Of a stretch of 64,000 nt of DNA, positions 27,100 to 38,090 are shown one piece after another. Every line of letters starts with the position of its first letter. Within the stretch, counting starts at the first letter, position 1. Position numbers and translations under genes: made by a program. Source of the DNA: Lepidodermella squamata (Eukaryota; Gastrotricha). Where the stretch lies: positions 2,604,001-2,668,000 of the forward strand of contig JBLDXI010000020.1 in assembly GCA_047495785.1 (NCBI GenBank), written 5' to 3'. The notes under the pieces were generated by a model. The model was not told the DNA's origin. It saw nothing but the letters and a program-made list of their open reading frames with translations, and made no database searches.

Positions 27100-28257
27100 A
27101 AATTCGGATTTTGTTTATTAATAAAAATGTTACGTTATATATAGATTTTTGTTTACCGTGACTACATCAGGGTCACCGGGGGACATGCCAAAATGAGGTG
27201 AAGACACAACGTGTACAGGTTATTACCGTTTGATACCCTAACCCAAGGGTTTATCTAGCCACCCTCAACCCACCCCCAACCCACCTCCAAAATTTGGCTA
27301 CCCACCCCCAAATTTCGAGCATTTTTGGCTATTTTTGAGCTTTTGAGGTCTATTTTAACCCCATTTTACGACTACCCACCCCCAATTCGAAAAGGCTAGA
27401 TAAACCCTTGCCCTAGCCCACGAAAAGCCAGCACGTGCTTGGTTGAGTTGAATGCAAATTTCCCGAAACGAAAAAACAAGTCAAGTTATGGAAAAATTTC
27501 GGAATTTTCAAATTTCCCAATGTCACTCCGCCTTCGATTTTTGAGTGGACCAAGTCACCTATTTCATTCTACGGAGCATATGCATAAAGATCAAACCGGA
27601 ACCACAACAACTTTAAACGGCCCTTTCAAAAGCTACCCAACGGTGCCCCGCTCATGGGGGCCTTAAAATATGTAAGTGGTGTATATCTCACCATATTTGA
27701 TATAAAATCGCCGGATGCTGGGTAACGATTCCGGTTTCCAATGGTTAAGAAAAAATCCTTTCCCAGGTTGTATAAAATAGTATATTTTGGTAATTTTTGT
27801 TGGATCCTGAACTATAGGTATAATTCTTTATTTGGTTGTCAAGCTTTTGGATTTGCAATTAGCACAAACTAATTTAATTTATTGACTGGAAAGTTTTGAC
27901 ATTTGAAAGTTTTGAATGGCTATCTTCGAATTCAGTGACTTTGATGACTAATTTATCACAAACAGATTTTTTTTTAGAAATTTGAAGTTATTTTGTGGTA
28001 TTGAAGGGGGGGAAGTTCCCTAAAGTCTCGCCCAAAATGATAATTTGACGTAATTCTAAGTGCAGTATGTCTCGCGATTATCGTCTGTTTCGTTGTTTTT
28101 CGTAACCCTTCTTATCATTAAATAAGGTCAGAAAGCATTTTTTATCTAACCGCCGGTGTGTCGCGTTTTTGCTTTATGGAAACCTTCAGTTTAGCGAGCC
28201 AGCTATATTTTTTACCTTAAATTGTTCGATATCCACTCTGAATCTATATTACTAGCC
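27100..28257 (+). other. Intergenic, no gene seen
   Basis: It holds the 3' end of the small membrane protein gene (ataaaaatg near 27121), one short MITE (27245-27409) and the 5' flank of the first sulfotransferase. That flank includes reverse GATA motifs near 28110 and 28143. Confidence 0.55.
27245..27409. mobile_element. 165-bp MITE with 16-bp perfect inverted ends
   Basis: The ends aagggtttatctagcc and ggctagataaaccctt are perfect inverted repeats. The interior is rich in cccaccccca. Flanks ccctaaccca and ccctagccca differ at one base and look like a 10-bp target-site duplication. Confidence 0.7.
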
Positions 28258-29235
28258 ATGGATTTGGGTCAACCTTGGTGGCAAAATGACCAGTTACCTG
28301 AAAATCATGCCGAACAAAGAGCTTTGAGCGCTGCTCTCAGTAACGACCCAGTCATTTTCGGGGGTCACGCCATGTCGCCTTTCTTTCCCTGTTTCTGGCC
28401 TGTCATTCGCAACTTCCCAGTCGAAGAAAGTGACGTAATTATTTCAAGTTTCCCAAAATCTGGTACAACATGGCTACAGCACATTGTCTGGCTAGTTACC
28501 ACGGGCGATTTCGAAACTAATGTCCCGATAGATAGACGCATTCCTTACATGGAATTTCCAAACCCGCCTGTTCCGAAGACTATACTTCAATTAGCTGAGC
28601 AGAAACCGCCTCGTCTGGTAAAAACTCACGTCCCATCTAAATTTTTGCCGATAAATTGGAGCAAGGGCAAGATAGTATACATCTATAGAAACATCAAGGA
28701 CGTCCTTGTATCCTATTATTTTATGATGCGAAATTTCGGCCGTGAAGGAACGTTGGACGACTTAGTTCGCAAATTTATAGCTGGAATTGGTAATTTTTTC
28801 CAATTTTAAGCTCATCCTGTTATGCTTTAATACAATTTTTCAGGTATCGGAACGCAACCTTACGGAGCCCACGTGGAAGGTTACATGGAACTGGCGAGCT
28901 CAAGCGATAAGGTCCTGATCCTTTGTTACGAAGACATGATGAAGGACCGCCGGGCTGGTATTGCTAAAGTTGCGAAATTTCTCGGCAAAGATTTGAGCGA
29001 GGAAATGTTGGACAAAATCTGCGAGGCATCATCTTTTGATGCGATGAAAGACAACGAAACTGTCAATTACAGTTGGCGCCGGTATGATATGATTAAGGAC
29101 TTCACGCCTTTCATTCGAAAAGGCAAGAGTGGAGGTTGGCGTGACCACTTTAATGATCCTGTTTTGCTGGCCGAGCTAGATGCATATCTCGCTAAAACTG
29201 TCAAGCCTGAAATTCTCGAGAAAACGGCGGTCTGA
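28258..29235 (+). CDS. Cytosolic sulfotransferase 1 of 4 (SULT family)
   Basis: Exons are 28258-28789 and 28844-29235, giving 307 aa. It has the PAPS 5'-phosphosulfate loop PKSGTTW (residues 66-72), the catalytic His in KTH (His124), the 3'-phosphate site YIYRNIKDVLVSYY (Arg144, Ser152) and a C-terminal RKGKSGGW that matches the SULT RKGxxGDWK element with Gly in place of Asp. It transfers sulfate from PAPS to phenols, steroids or other small acceptors in the cytosol. Length matches SULT1/2 enzymes. The substrate cannot be read from sequence. It is the first of four head-to-tail copies that share one intron position. Confidence 0.93.
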
Positions 29236-29759
29236 GAATATAAATTATCTTATTATTTATCCTATATTGTGAAAAAAATTGACTATTATTAATGGCATGA
29301 CCATAAAGAGTTGATGAAGTGGGTTGCCACACCCACGATTGTTTTATTGATTCACACCCCGAATAAACGCCTCCAATCATAAACTTTTTTGAAGTACGAG
29401 AGAGGATTCGCGGTTTGGCAGTGGCCTTCTTCAACTCCATCAGCTCTTGAAATTGGCATGGTTCTTGACAAAACATGAGCATTTTCACTTTGTCACTACC
29501 ACCTCAGCTCCCTGAGTTACAAATCTTGACTTTCGATCAGGCTTGAGATCCGGTTACTATCCAAGCAATTAGCATAATCAGGAATCCCCTTGCTCGACTA
29601 GGTTTAAATTGCAGAACTTTTAATGAGCAAAAGCCGATTTCGACCTTCGGAAAACAGGTTTTGTCTGAAGCTACCCTTGGTTACAATATAAACTCCACTT
29701 TGGTTTTCATGGTTTTGGATTCTCAGTAATTTTATATAATATACGGAAGACAAGAAGGG

Positions 29760-29803
29760 TATATGGGTTTATAATCGCCTGAAGGCGATTTTAAACCCAT
29801 ATA
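29760..29803. repeat. 44-bp inverted repeat just outside a TIR element
   Basis: The arm tatatgggtttataatcgcc is mirrored by ggcgattttaaacccatata. An outer pair (atacggaag at about 29740 and cttccgtat at about 29814) extends the fold. It lies next to the left end of the 29830-30772 element. Confidence 0.7.
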
Positions 29804-29829
29804 ACCTGATTGGCTTCCGTATATGTGTG

Positions 29830-30772
29830 TTATCCGGGTCGTATCGTAAAATTTTCAGGGTTACTAGTATTGTATGGTACACTCTCGCTGAATTTCTATT
29901 GATTTGATTTGAAATTAAAAGATCCAACTTAAAAAAATCATGAAATTTGTTTCTCGTTCATTTTTTTCTCGCATTCTTCATTTTGCGAGGTTTTGGTTTG
30001 TTTTTCACATCGAATTTCCCGCATTTCTCGCATGCTCAACAAATTGCTGCTACTGAATCACAAAATTGGGCTGTCGGACGCAAGATGGTTCTGCTCGGTT
30101 GGATTTGGATGGCTATCAATGCGACTTTCAAGCGACCCTTCGACTTTCAAACGAAAGGCTGCTATTTGCCATGGTGTCAGGAATCGCTCGATTTTCGAAC
30201 CATGCCGCTCTGTATCTTCTAGCTTTCAATGTCGCAATCGATGCCCTGTTGCGATTTCTCGGATTCTCGGATCCAATGCTGCCTGAGCTGTCTTCGATTT
30301 CATCCAAAGCTGGCCGATCGTTGCTTGATCCCCGCGACATCCTGGACGAATTCTGCTCAATTTCCGCGAAATTCTGGACGAGTTCTGCCCGATTTTGCGA
30401 ATCTCTGGACGAGTTCTGCCCGATTTTCACGAGCTCATGGCCAAGTGCTGTTCGATGGAGGTGAATGCTGCCCGATTTGATACCGGTCTCGCGCTTTTTC
30501 TTCCGGAGTTTGCCCAATTTTCACCCCATTTTTGTGATTTACAATAAAATCGTTTTGAAGTGTTGCTTGAACTTTTTTGGGTTTCTCTTGTGTGTTTGAC
30601 AAGTGGGGTTTTTGGTGATATTTTCTGGACAAGCGGGCATTTTTTGATATAAAAATATCAAAAAATGCCTGCCTGTTTAGAAAATATCAAAAAATCCCTG
30701 CTTGGAAGAAGGTTTTATGAGTTTATAATTCGGCCATTAAGAAGGCATATTTTACGATACGATCCGGATAAT
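29830..30772. mobile_element. Non-autonomous element with ttatccgg inverted ends
   Basis: The left end is ttatccgggtcgtatcgtaa and the right end, read in reverse complement, is ttatccggatcgtatcgtaa, with one mismatch. It is about 943 bp with an internal palindrome (gcattttttgatat and its mirror near 30640). No transposase ORF is visible. Confidence 0.65.
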
Positions 30773-30934
30773 TCACCGTACTTCACCACCCGCCTCGATG
30801 TTATCATTGAATCAAGAGTCTAAAAACAGTTATCTAGACATCGGTGTGCGGTTTATTTTGTTTTGATATAACCTGCAACTTCGCAAGGCAGCTTTTTTAC
30901 CCTAATATAATATTTCTTAGTTCTATAGCCAATC

Positions 30935-31904
30935 ATGAATTTTGGTCATTCTTGGTGGCAAAATGACCAGCTACCTGAAAATCAGGCCGAGCAAATGGCT
31001 TTAAGCGATGCTCTTAGCAAAGACCCAGTCATTTTCGGTGGCTACGCCATGTCCCCATTTTTCCCTTGTTTCTGGCCGATAATTCGCGACTTCCCAATAG
31101 ACCCGAGCGACGTAATTATCGCTAGTGTCCCGAAATCTGGCACGACCTGGCTACAACATATTGTCTGGCTGGTCATCACAGGCGATTTCGAAACCAAAGT
31201 CCCGATAGATACACGCATTCCTTACTTGGAATTTCCAAACCCACCTGTTCCGAAAACTGTGTTGAGGCTTGCAGAGCAGAAACCACCTCGTCTGATAAAA
31301 ACTCACGCTCCAGCTAAATTCCTGCCGTTAAATTGGCACAAGGCCAAAGTGATATACATCTATCGAAACATCAAGGACGTCCTTGTTTCTTACTATTTCA
31401 TGGCAAGAAACTTTGGCTTTGAAGGGACCTTCGAGGATTTGGTACGCAAATTTATGGCTGGAAACGGTAATTTTTCCCCAAAATATACTTCACCTTTAGC
31501 GCTTTTTTGCAGCTATGGAATCGCAACCTTACGGGCCTCATGTCGAAGGTTACATGGAACTGGCTCGATCGAGCGAGAAAGTGCTGATTCTTTGCTACGA
31601 AGACATGACGAAGGACCGCCGAGGTGGTATTGTTGAAATTGCGAAATTCCTCGGCAAAGATTTGAGCGGTGAGATGCTGGACAAAATCTACAACGATTCG
31701 TCTTTTGAAGCTATGAAAAAGAACGAAACTGTCAATTACAGTTGGAGCGGATATAATATGATCAAGGACGGCACGCCGTTCATCCGAAAAGGCAAGAGTG
31801 GAGGCTGGCGTGACCACTTTACTGATCCTGTTTTGCTGGCCGAGCTAGATGCCTATCTCGCTAAAACTGTAAAACCTGAAATTCTCGAAAAAACTGCAGT
31901 CTGA
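30935..31904 (+). CDS. Cytosolic sulfotransferase 2 of 4
   Basis: Exons are 30935-31466 and 31513-31904, giving 307 aa. PKSGTTWLQ, KTHAPAKFLP, YIYRNIKDVLVSYY and RKGKSGGWRDHF are all intact. It is very close to copies 1 and 3 in the second exon (EAMKKNETVNYSW). Differences cluster in the first 60 residues and around the 90-120 segment, where SULT substrate loops lie, so acceptor preference may differ (inference). The intron is 46 bp. A damaged scrap of a third exon-2 end lies about 110 bp downstream. Confidence 0.93.
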
Positions 31905-32010
31905 GAATTTAGTTGATATTATTATTATTATTTTATTTTTTTATTATTTTATTTTAATTGACTTATTAATGGCATGAATTATGACCACAAAGAGCTTATT
32001 TTGCTTATTA

Positions 32011-32062
32011 TGCTATGACTGTCAAGCGTGAAATTCTCGAGAAAACTGCGGTCTGAGAATAT
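32011..32062 (+). pseudogene. Fragment of a sulfotransferase 3' end
   Basis: About 50 bp match the last codons and stop of the sulfotransferases (for example gaaattctcgagaaaactgc, then ggtctgagaat), with changes upstream (gctatgactgtcaagcgtg). Only the final 16 or so codons survive. It sits between copies 2 and 3 and marks a lost or partly copied gene. Confidence 0.75.
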
Positions 32063-33000
32063 GATTACTTCATTAATTTTATAGCTTGACATTATGACCA
32101 TGTTGAATTTAATTTATTTGCATGTCACACGAACTATGTCCCATTATTTTATTGATTTACTGGTCTAATAAATCGAGCGGGAATTTTTTCCTCACAATCG
32201 CCAACATCCAGTTGTTTTTAGACAAGACGCGCGAAAAACTCAATTTTTCACCGCTTTCAATTCACATTATTTTATGCTTTTCCAACTCCTCATCATAAAC
32301 ATGAAATTATTGCGCAGGTGTGGGTAATCAATTAAAAATCACGAAATAGCGAACGACGGGGTGCCGAGACATCGCACCTGGAGTCTTGAATGATAAGAGT
32401 CACGAGAATTATAGGGCGCGGTAAGCGGCCGGCGAGCTGCGTGGTAAGCGAACTGTGTCCTGACCGCTCAAGTGAGCCTCGGCCCCCTGCGAGGCAGTGC
32501 GCGCCCGGCATGTGTGTCACGACAATTAACTCAAGTCACGGACACAATGCGCAATGCGCCCCTGTGACCCTGCGACTCCAGTCACTTAAAAACAAGTCTA
32601 ACAGACTACCCCGATATTTTTCATTATCCAAATAACTTCTCGGTCATGATAGATAGAGTTGCCAAATTGTCACTTAAATTGTCATCTATCAGTGAATTGT
32701 TATTTTGAGCATTTTAGCATTTTGATTTCAATTTCATAATCAGTTTCTGACTTAGAAACTGACAATAATTTCCCAATACTATAAAATAAATTTTACTAGA
32801 AAAATAAACTGGGTCTGGGGCGTAGCTAGAACCTTATACTTGGGCTATGCTTCATAAATTCGTCAAACATAGTACTTTTCCCTTGTCAAATCAAGTCGAA
32901 CCTTGGATCTATAGAGAAAGATATAACTATGTCTAGAATATAGATGAAGATTTCACTTTCTATTTAGAATTTAAAATTAGACTTAGTTGTGAAAAATGTG

Positions 33001-33590
33001 ACACTTGTACTGACATTATATCAGACATTTACAGCGTGTTGGTATCGTTTACCTTGGCGAATCTGCGAATTTCATCGACAGCCACAGCATCAGCTATAAT
33101 GAGAATGACGGCATTCACATTGCGCCCGGGTCGATTCTATGCATGGTGCACAGAAGGGAACTTTGCATTGTCAGCAATACACGACTGCTAATTGTACCCT
33201 CGGTGGTGATCACGACCGGCTGTCTCTCTCTAACTTATTCGATTAGTCTGAAGAATACATCAGGTGCTGGCTCATCGATAACTTTGACTCCTGATCGGTG
33301 TAACGACAGAAGACGACTATGGGCATTGCTTCATGGGCAAGGCAGACCAATCGCACAAGGAGCTTTCGTGTACTTGATGTAGTCTGGTCACAGTTCGCTG
33401 CATCTTTGCTCTGTTACCTCGACGTCCTTTGCGGTCAAGTTTTCAATCGGTTTTTCATCGGTCAAGTCGAACCGGCGCGTTGCCAAATCGATTCGAGGTA
33501 CTATGGTTACAACTTCTGCTGCTTCTTCCTCGTCATTCGATGATGATGACTCGTGCGACTCGTTGTTCGTTAGAATTTAGAATTAGACTT
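33001..33590 (-). pseudogene. Decayed coding remnant, unidentified
   Basis: Read on the minus strand from about 33560, the frame gives SSSSNDEEEAAEVVTI followed by roughly 35 more open residues, then breaks into short pieces separated by stops, one of them VKVIDEPAPDVFF. Base composition is richer in GC than the flanks. It looks like an old coding sequence, perhaps from a transposon, but I cannot name a family. Confidence 0.3.
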
Positions 33591-34079
33591 TGAAACCTTG
33601 GTGTGAAAAATAATGCGGCAATTGTGCTTACATTATCAGCCTTATTAATTTCTAGTTATATGTGGGTTTTAAAAAATAGCTGTGCCTCTCTGAATTAGCA
33701 AGTTGCTCATGCTTTCGACGCAATAATGTCTCTATCTTGCATAAAAATTGCTGTTGATTCGATTTTGAAAATTATTTTGGCGCTCTATTTTACTCTGGAT
33801 GTGACACCTGTTTTTCTATAGAGTCCGAGGCGTTGAGTTTTTATGTCTCGCGTTAATTTGCTACATTGTCTACCGTTTAGTCGTGAATTTACGCGTATAA
33901 TGCGCCTGAAAATTAATTAAAATCTCCGACATCATTTTTCTATGTTATATTATGAAAAAATCTGCGTGTCTCAACGGCAAAGAATTAAATAAAAACGATA
34001 AAATTGAAAACATTTTCGCATTTCTCAGCAACAGTGGTATCAACAGCATTAGCAGAAATCAAGAGAAATCAGAGAGTAC

Positions 34080-34370
34080 CTATCTCAGACGAAATTTCCA
34101 AAATTTACCGGAAAACCCCCATGTAAGAGGTTTTGGTAATTATCAGTATTTACGCGATCGGACCAAATTCTCCGGACTTTTTTAATCCCATTAAATTAAT
34201 TAAATTAATCCCATCTAAAATGAGAGACAGAAGTCACATCTCATGGCCAGCAAAATTATAGAAAAATTCTTCAAAAAAAACGAGAAGGGTAATTTTCCTA
34301 TAATTTTGCTGGCCGTGAGATATGACTTCTGTCTCTCATTTTAGCTTTTCTGATTATGGGACACGCTGTA
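34080..34370. mobile_element. Degenerate MITE copy (tacagcgtgtccc family)
   Basis: The right end ttatgggacacgctgta is intact, and the interior tcggaccaaattctccggac matches the copies at 25400 and 43218. The left end is unclear. It contains a long internal inverted repeat: 34215-34261 and 34298-34344 are near-perfect mirrors of 47 bp. Confidence 0.65.
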
Positions 34371-34461
34371 ATATAAGCTCTGCTCTGATGGAATTTTCAT
34401 CTAATCGAATAAATAAAATTCAGCCTGAATTTTGTGGAGGATGTGGATAGTAATATCAGCC

Positions 34462-34545
34462 TCTTAATAATTCAGCGCAAAAATTGTTATCTCTCCCGAC
34501 TAAATACAGCCGCAGCTGCAATTTCCATGCCATATTACACACCCA
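34462..34545. repeat. Dispersed repeat shared with 37570-37637
   Basis: The stretch ttatctctcccgactaaata, then the following 40 bp, is similar to the sequence just right of the MULE remnant (ttatctcttccgactaaata). It is probably a subterminal piece of the same element family. Confidence 0.5.
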
Positions 34546-34898
34546 TTTTTGGAAAGCGTTTCAAAATCCGAACTATCAGGTGATACTATAGCGATTCAAT
34601 ATTTCTCGGATAAAATATTTATTTGCCAAAGCCACGCTGATCAGAAACAGATCTCGATTTACAATTAGCGGTACTTAAATAAACACGAAAATTCCGAAAA
34701 TCGGAAAATTCCTAACCGAAGAAAAAGGTTAGTGTCATTTCTCGCTAGTTTCAAGCCTCTTTTTATCAGTCATAAGCACACAGAGCTCGAAAAATGTTAT
34801 CTTGCGGTGTTGTTTGCTGTAATCGACAACTCGCAGTTTTATGAACAATATTATTCTTTCATAAGTTTACGAGTTAATTTTCCCTAATCCAACCATTC

Positions 34899-35876
34899 AT
34901 GGATTTCGGTCAACCTTGGTGGCAAAATGACCAGCTACCTGAAAATCATGCCGAACAAAGGGCCTTGAAAGCTGCTCTTAGTAGAGAACCGGTTATTTTT
35001 GGAGGTCATGCCATGTCATCGTTTTTCCCCTGCTTCTGGCCCGTAATTCGCAACTTCCCAATCGACCCGAGTGACTTGATTATTGCAAGTGTCCCAAAAT
35101 CTGGCACAACCTGGCTACAACACATTGTCTGGCTTGTTACGACCGGCGATTTCGAAACCAAAGTCCCGATAGATAGACGTATTCCTTATTTGGAATATCC
35201 TAACCCGCCTGTTCCGAAAACTGTACTTCAATTAGCTGAGCAGAAACCGCCTCGTGTGGTAAAAACTCACGTTCCGGCTAAATTTTTGCCGATAAATTGG
35301 CACAAGGCCAAATTGATATACATCTATCGAAACATCAAGGACGTTCTTGTATCCTATTATTTCATGATGAGAAATTTCGGCCTGGACGTACCGTTCGAAG
35401 ACTTGGTCCGAAAATACTTGACAGCAGGAAATGGTATAATTGTTAATTTCTTATTTTGAGGCTGCATCATAACAATTTTTGAAGCTATGGAAACACAACC
35501 TTACGGGCCTCACGTTGAGGGGTACTTGGAATTGGCGAGATCGAGCGATAAAATTCTAATTCTATGCTACGAAGACATGATGAAAGACCGCCGAGCTGGA
35601 ATTGTCAAAATCGCAAAATTCCTCGGCAAAGAGCTGAGCGACGAGATGATTGACAAAATCTACAACGACTCGTCGTTTGAAGCTATGAAAAAGAATGAAA
35701 CTGTCAATTACAGCTGGCGAGAGCAGGACTTGGTCGAGGGACATACTCCGTTTATTCGTAAGGGCAAAGCAGGAGGCTGGCGGGACCATTTCACCGATCC
35801 GGCTTTGCTGGCTGAATTCGACGCATATCTCGTTAGAACTGTTCCCAATGAAGTTCTTGAAAAAACATCAGTATGA
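34899..35876 (+). CDS. Cytosolic sulfotransferase 3 of 4
   Basis: Exons are 34899-35433 and 35485-35876, giving 308 aa, with PKSGTTWLQ, KTHVPAKFLP, YIYRNIKDVLVSYY and RKGKAGGWRDHF intact. The first exon starts MDFGQPWWQNDQLPENHAEQ, almost identical to copy 1, while the C-terminus (VPNEVLEKTSV) is nearer to copy 4. That mix could reflect gene conversion between copies. The acceptor at 35484 is preceded by gaag rather than a T-run but is the only one that keeps frame. Confidence 0.92.
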
Positions 35877-36240
35877 GACTTAGAAATGTTGAATTTTGAG
35901 TACTGAGCCCCAGAATTTCAAATGAAACAAAAAATGAAATTAAAATGAAAAAAGATCATGAGAAATTAGAACCAGGTAATGTACCCCAACAACTTACTGT
36001 AGAATTTAGTATCCGCTTTTTTCAGCGGTCTAAAATTGAATATTGAATGCAATCAGGCGTATTTTTTAGATTTCCTTCAGCTAAAATGATGAAATTTTCT
36101 TCTAAAAATTTCCGCAATCCAATCCAAGAATGTAAATTTAGCCCGAATTTCGAGACAAGTTGAGGATATCTTGGGACTAATAGGACTAATAGGAGGATGT
36201 ATTTGAAGTCTCTTGATAATTTAGCGTGAAACTGTGGCTG

Positions 36241-37566
36241 CATATCTAACCATCCGAACATAATATTCTTTCATCGTGACAAAATATCTGCGAACCATCC
36301 GAAAGATGTTTTTAGGGTCGAAACGCGAATTTTATCCGAAAATGTCTTTTATACATCCGAATATTAGTGATTGTGTCGCAATAAAAGGGGGCGCCATAAA
36401 AGTGCAGCGTGGCAGCCACGTGCAGAATAGAACAAGCCGGCCTGTGGAATCATTCGATATCATTCTTTCGATAATGGCTTTCGATAATGCAGTTAACATT
36501 ACCAAAATTGATTTTACTCGTGACTCTGTTTTTGAGTGCGAGCGATGTTCCTTACGTCGTCAACCCAGAATTGGAGGAGGAAGATGGTCGTCCGTTGTCG
36601 CCTTCAGGGGATGAATTTGATATATTCGAATCCCTGCAACCCGGGTTGTCATTCGTCGCCGCCAAGCAGTACATAAGGACGAACTACCCTGATTTGTGGG
36701 TCGATTCGACGCATCCTCACCCTCGGAACTCAGGCTTCACGGTTTATTATGTCTGCAGAATGCGAAAAAGTGGTGCGAAGATTTGCAAATACAAGGGCAC
36801 GCTGAATTACACCAACGAACAGGCTGTGTTTGTGGCCGGTGGCGAGCACAACCATCCGCTTGTAGACAAGGGCAAAGACGTGAAAAAGATATTTCCTCTA
36901 ATTATTTTTTTCGTAGTTTCATTGCTTAGTCCAACTTATGTGGGCTGATCTGCGAAGCACCGAACACGCCGCTGTTTACGAGGAATTTATTGCCTATTTC
37001 GAGGGTGTTTACGTCTATGGCCCATTGGCTTGTTGGTATGAGGGGGCTAACGAATTCAATCTGACCAACAATGGAGTCGAAGCCAAGAATAATGCACGCT
37101 GAAGTTACAGCTGTAGTTGCACCTAGTCGAGGTGGTGGTCGTGGTCGAGGTCGGGGTAGCCGGTCCGAGCCCGAGACAGCCCCAGCTGCCCGTGATGTTC
37201 TTGCTGCAGCTGTACGAACAACGCGCAGTACTCGATCGCAGGCTCAAGCCATGGCCCAACCTGTTGTCGCTGCTCAACCTATAGCCCCTATAGCCCCTAT
37301 AGCCCCAGTCGCAGTTCGAGGTGCACATGGGCGTGGACGCGGGCAAGGTCGTGGGGTTGCCGAGGCCGCCGTCCCTCCGGTGCGTCGTCCTCGGGGTCGA
37401 CCCCCAATTCGGCGTTGAGTTTATTACTGCGTCACGACGAGTAGAGATGTGAAGTGAAATAAATAATTAACGATGCAAAAAAGACTTTTTTAATTTTCGG
37501 ATACATCACGATGCTCGCATACATTTTGTTCGGAGTGAAAATATTATTATCCGGATGGTTAGATAT
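36241..37566. mobile_element. MULE-type transposon remnant with inverted ends
   Basis: The left end atatctaaccatccgaacat and the right end (reverse complement atatctaaccatccggataa) are near-matching inverted repeats about 1.3 kb apart. Between them lie a FLYWCH-type zinc finger and the C-terminal piece of a MULE transposase. The central catalytic region is missing, so the element cannot move by itself. Confidence 0.7.
36487..37418 (+). pseudogene. Broken FLYWCH-finger MULE transposase
   Basis: The ORF from 36487 contains YYVCRMRKSGAKICKYKG then GGEHNHP, the C-C-H-H pattern of a FLYWCH finger. A second open piece at 36938-37102 reads EEFIAYFEGVYVYGPL then WYEGANEFNLTNNGVEAKN; the TNNGVEAKN stretch is typical of the MULE C-terminal end. 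A +1 frame change in that motif leads into an Arg/Gly-rich tail ending PRGRPPIRR, an AT-hook-like sequence (to 37418). The catalytic DDE core between the two pieces is absent. It is probably dead, but use of the finger plus AT-hook parts by the host cannot be excluded. Confidence 0.65.
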
Positions 37567-38090
37567 TACCTCGAAACTGTTTATCTCTTCCGACTAAATA
37601 TAGACGCAGCAGAAGTTTCCAGGCTATCACACACCCTATAGCAAATATGACGCACTCTATCACAGGATAACGCACTCTTTGACCTACCTTGTCTGATAAC
37701 CCCTAATTCGACTCTATAGGAATAGCTGAAAGAGATAATGTTTATCGGGCAAATTTGAACATTTTTTTCAGTATTTTTTACATGGCTGCTACAACACTTT
37801 CCACTATTAGGATTCACTCTTTCTGAGTTTTTTTCACACTTGTGCGCCAGCTATATATTTCAAGAGGTGTTTATTAATTTATTATTTTATTATTTTATTG
37901 TTGGTATTAAGTGTTATTTTCACACTATTTAGTGTACCAAAAGGTGGTTTTTTATTCAGGTCTAAGACAGTAAATAAAAAACTATACTAATCAGGCGATG
38001 TTTATAAGCTTCCTCAAATGGCCGAAACCAGCAGTTTGGAAACATTTTCTCCTTCTTTTTCCCGCTAGAGTTTTGTCGTAAAAGTCAATA

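Larger units (their letters stand above)
29236..30934 (+). other. Intergenic with an inverted-repeat element, no gene seen
   Basis: Apparent ORFs at 29947-30480 overlap in several frames and lie inside a TIR element, so I do not call them. A roughly 30-bp unit (ctggacgagttctgcccgat) is repeated about three times at 30345-30430. Confidence 0.5.
31905..34898 (+). other. Intergenic, sulfotransferase debris and repeats
   Basis: It holds a 3' sulfotransferase fragment (32011-32062), a GC-rich stretch at about 32390-32590 with no domain, a decayed minus-strand coding remnant (about 33001-33590) and MITE material (34080-34370). I see no intact gene. Confidence 0.55.
35877..38090 (+). other. Intergenic with a decayed MULE element
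   Basis: Apart from the transposon remnant at 36241-37566 I see no gene. The 37600-38090 stretch is the 5' flank of sulfotransferase 4 and holds facing GATA motifs at about 37732-37748 (gataatgtttatc). Confidence 0.55.

Noticed and set aside
29947-30517. Several overlapping ORFs on both strands
   Set aside because: They lie inside an inverted-repeat element with a short tandem unit; reading in all frames indicates simple sequence, not a gene.
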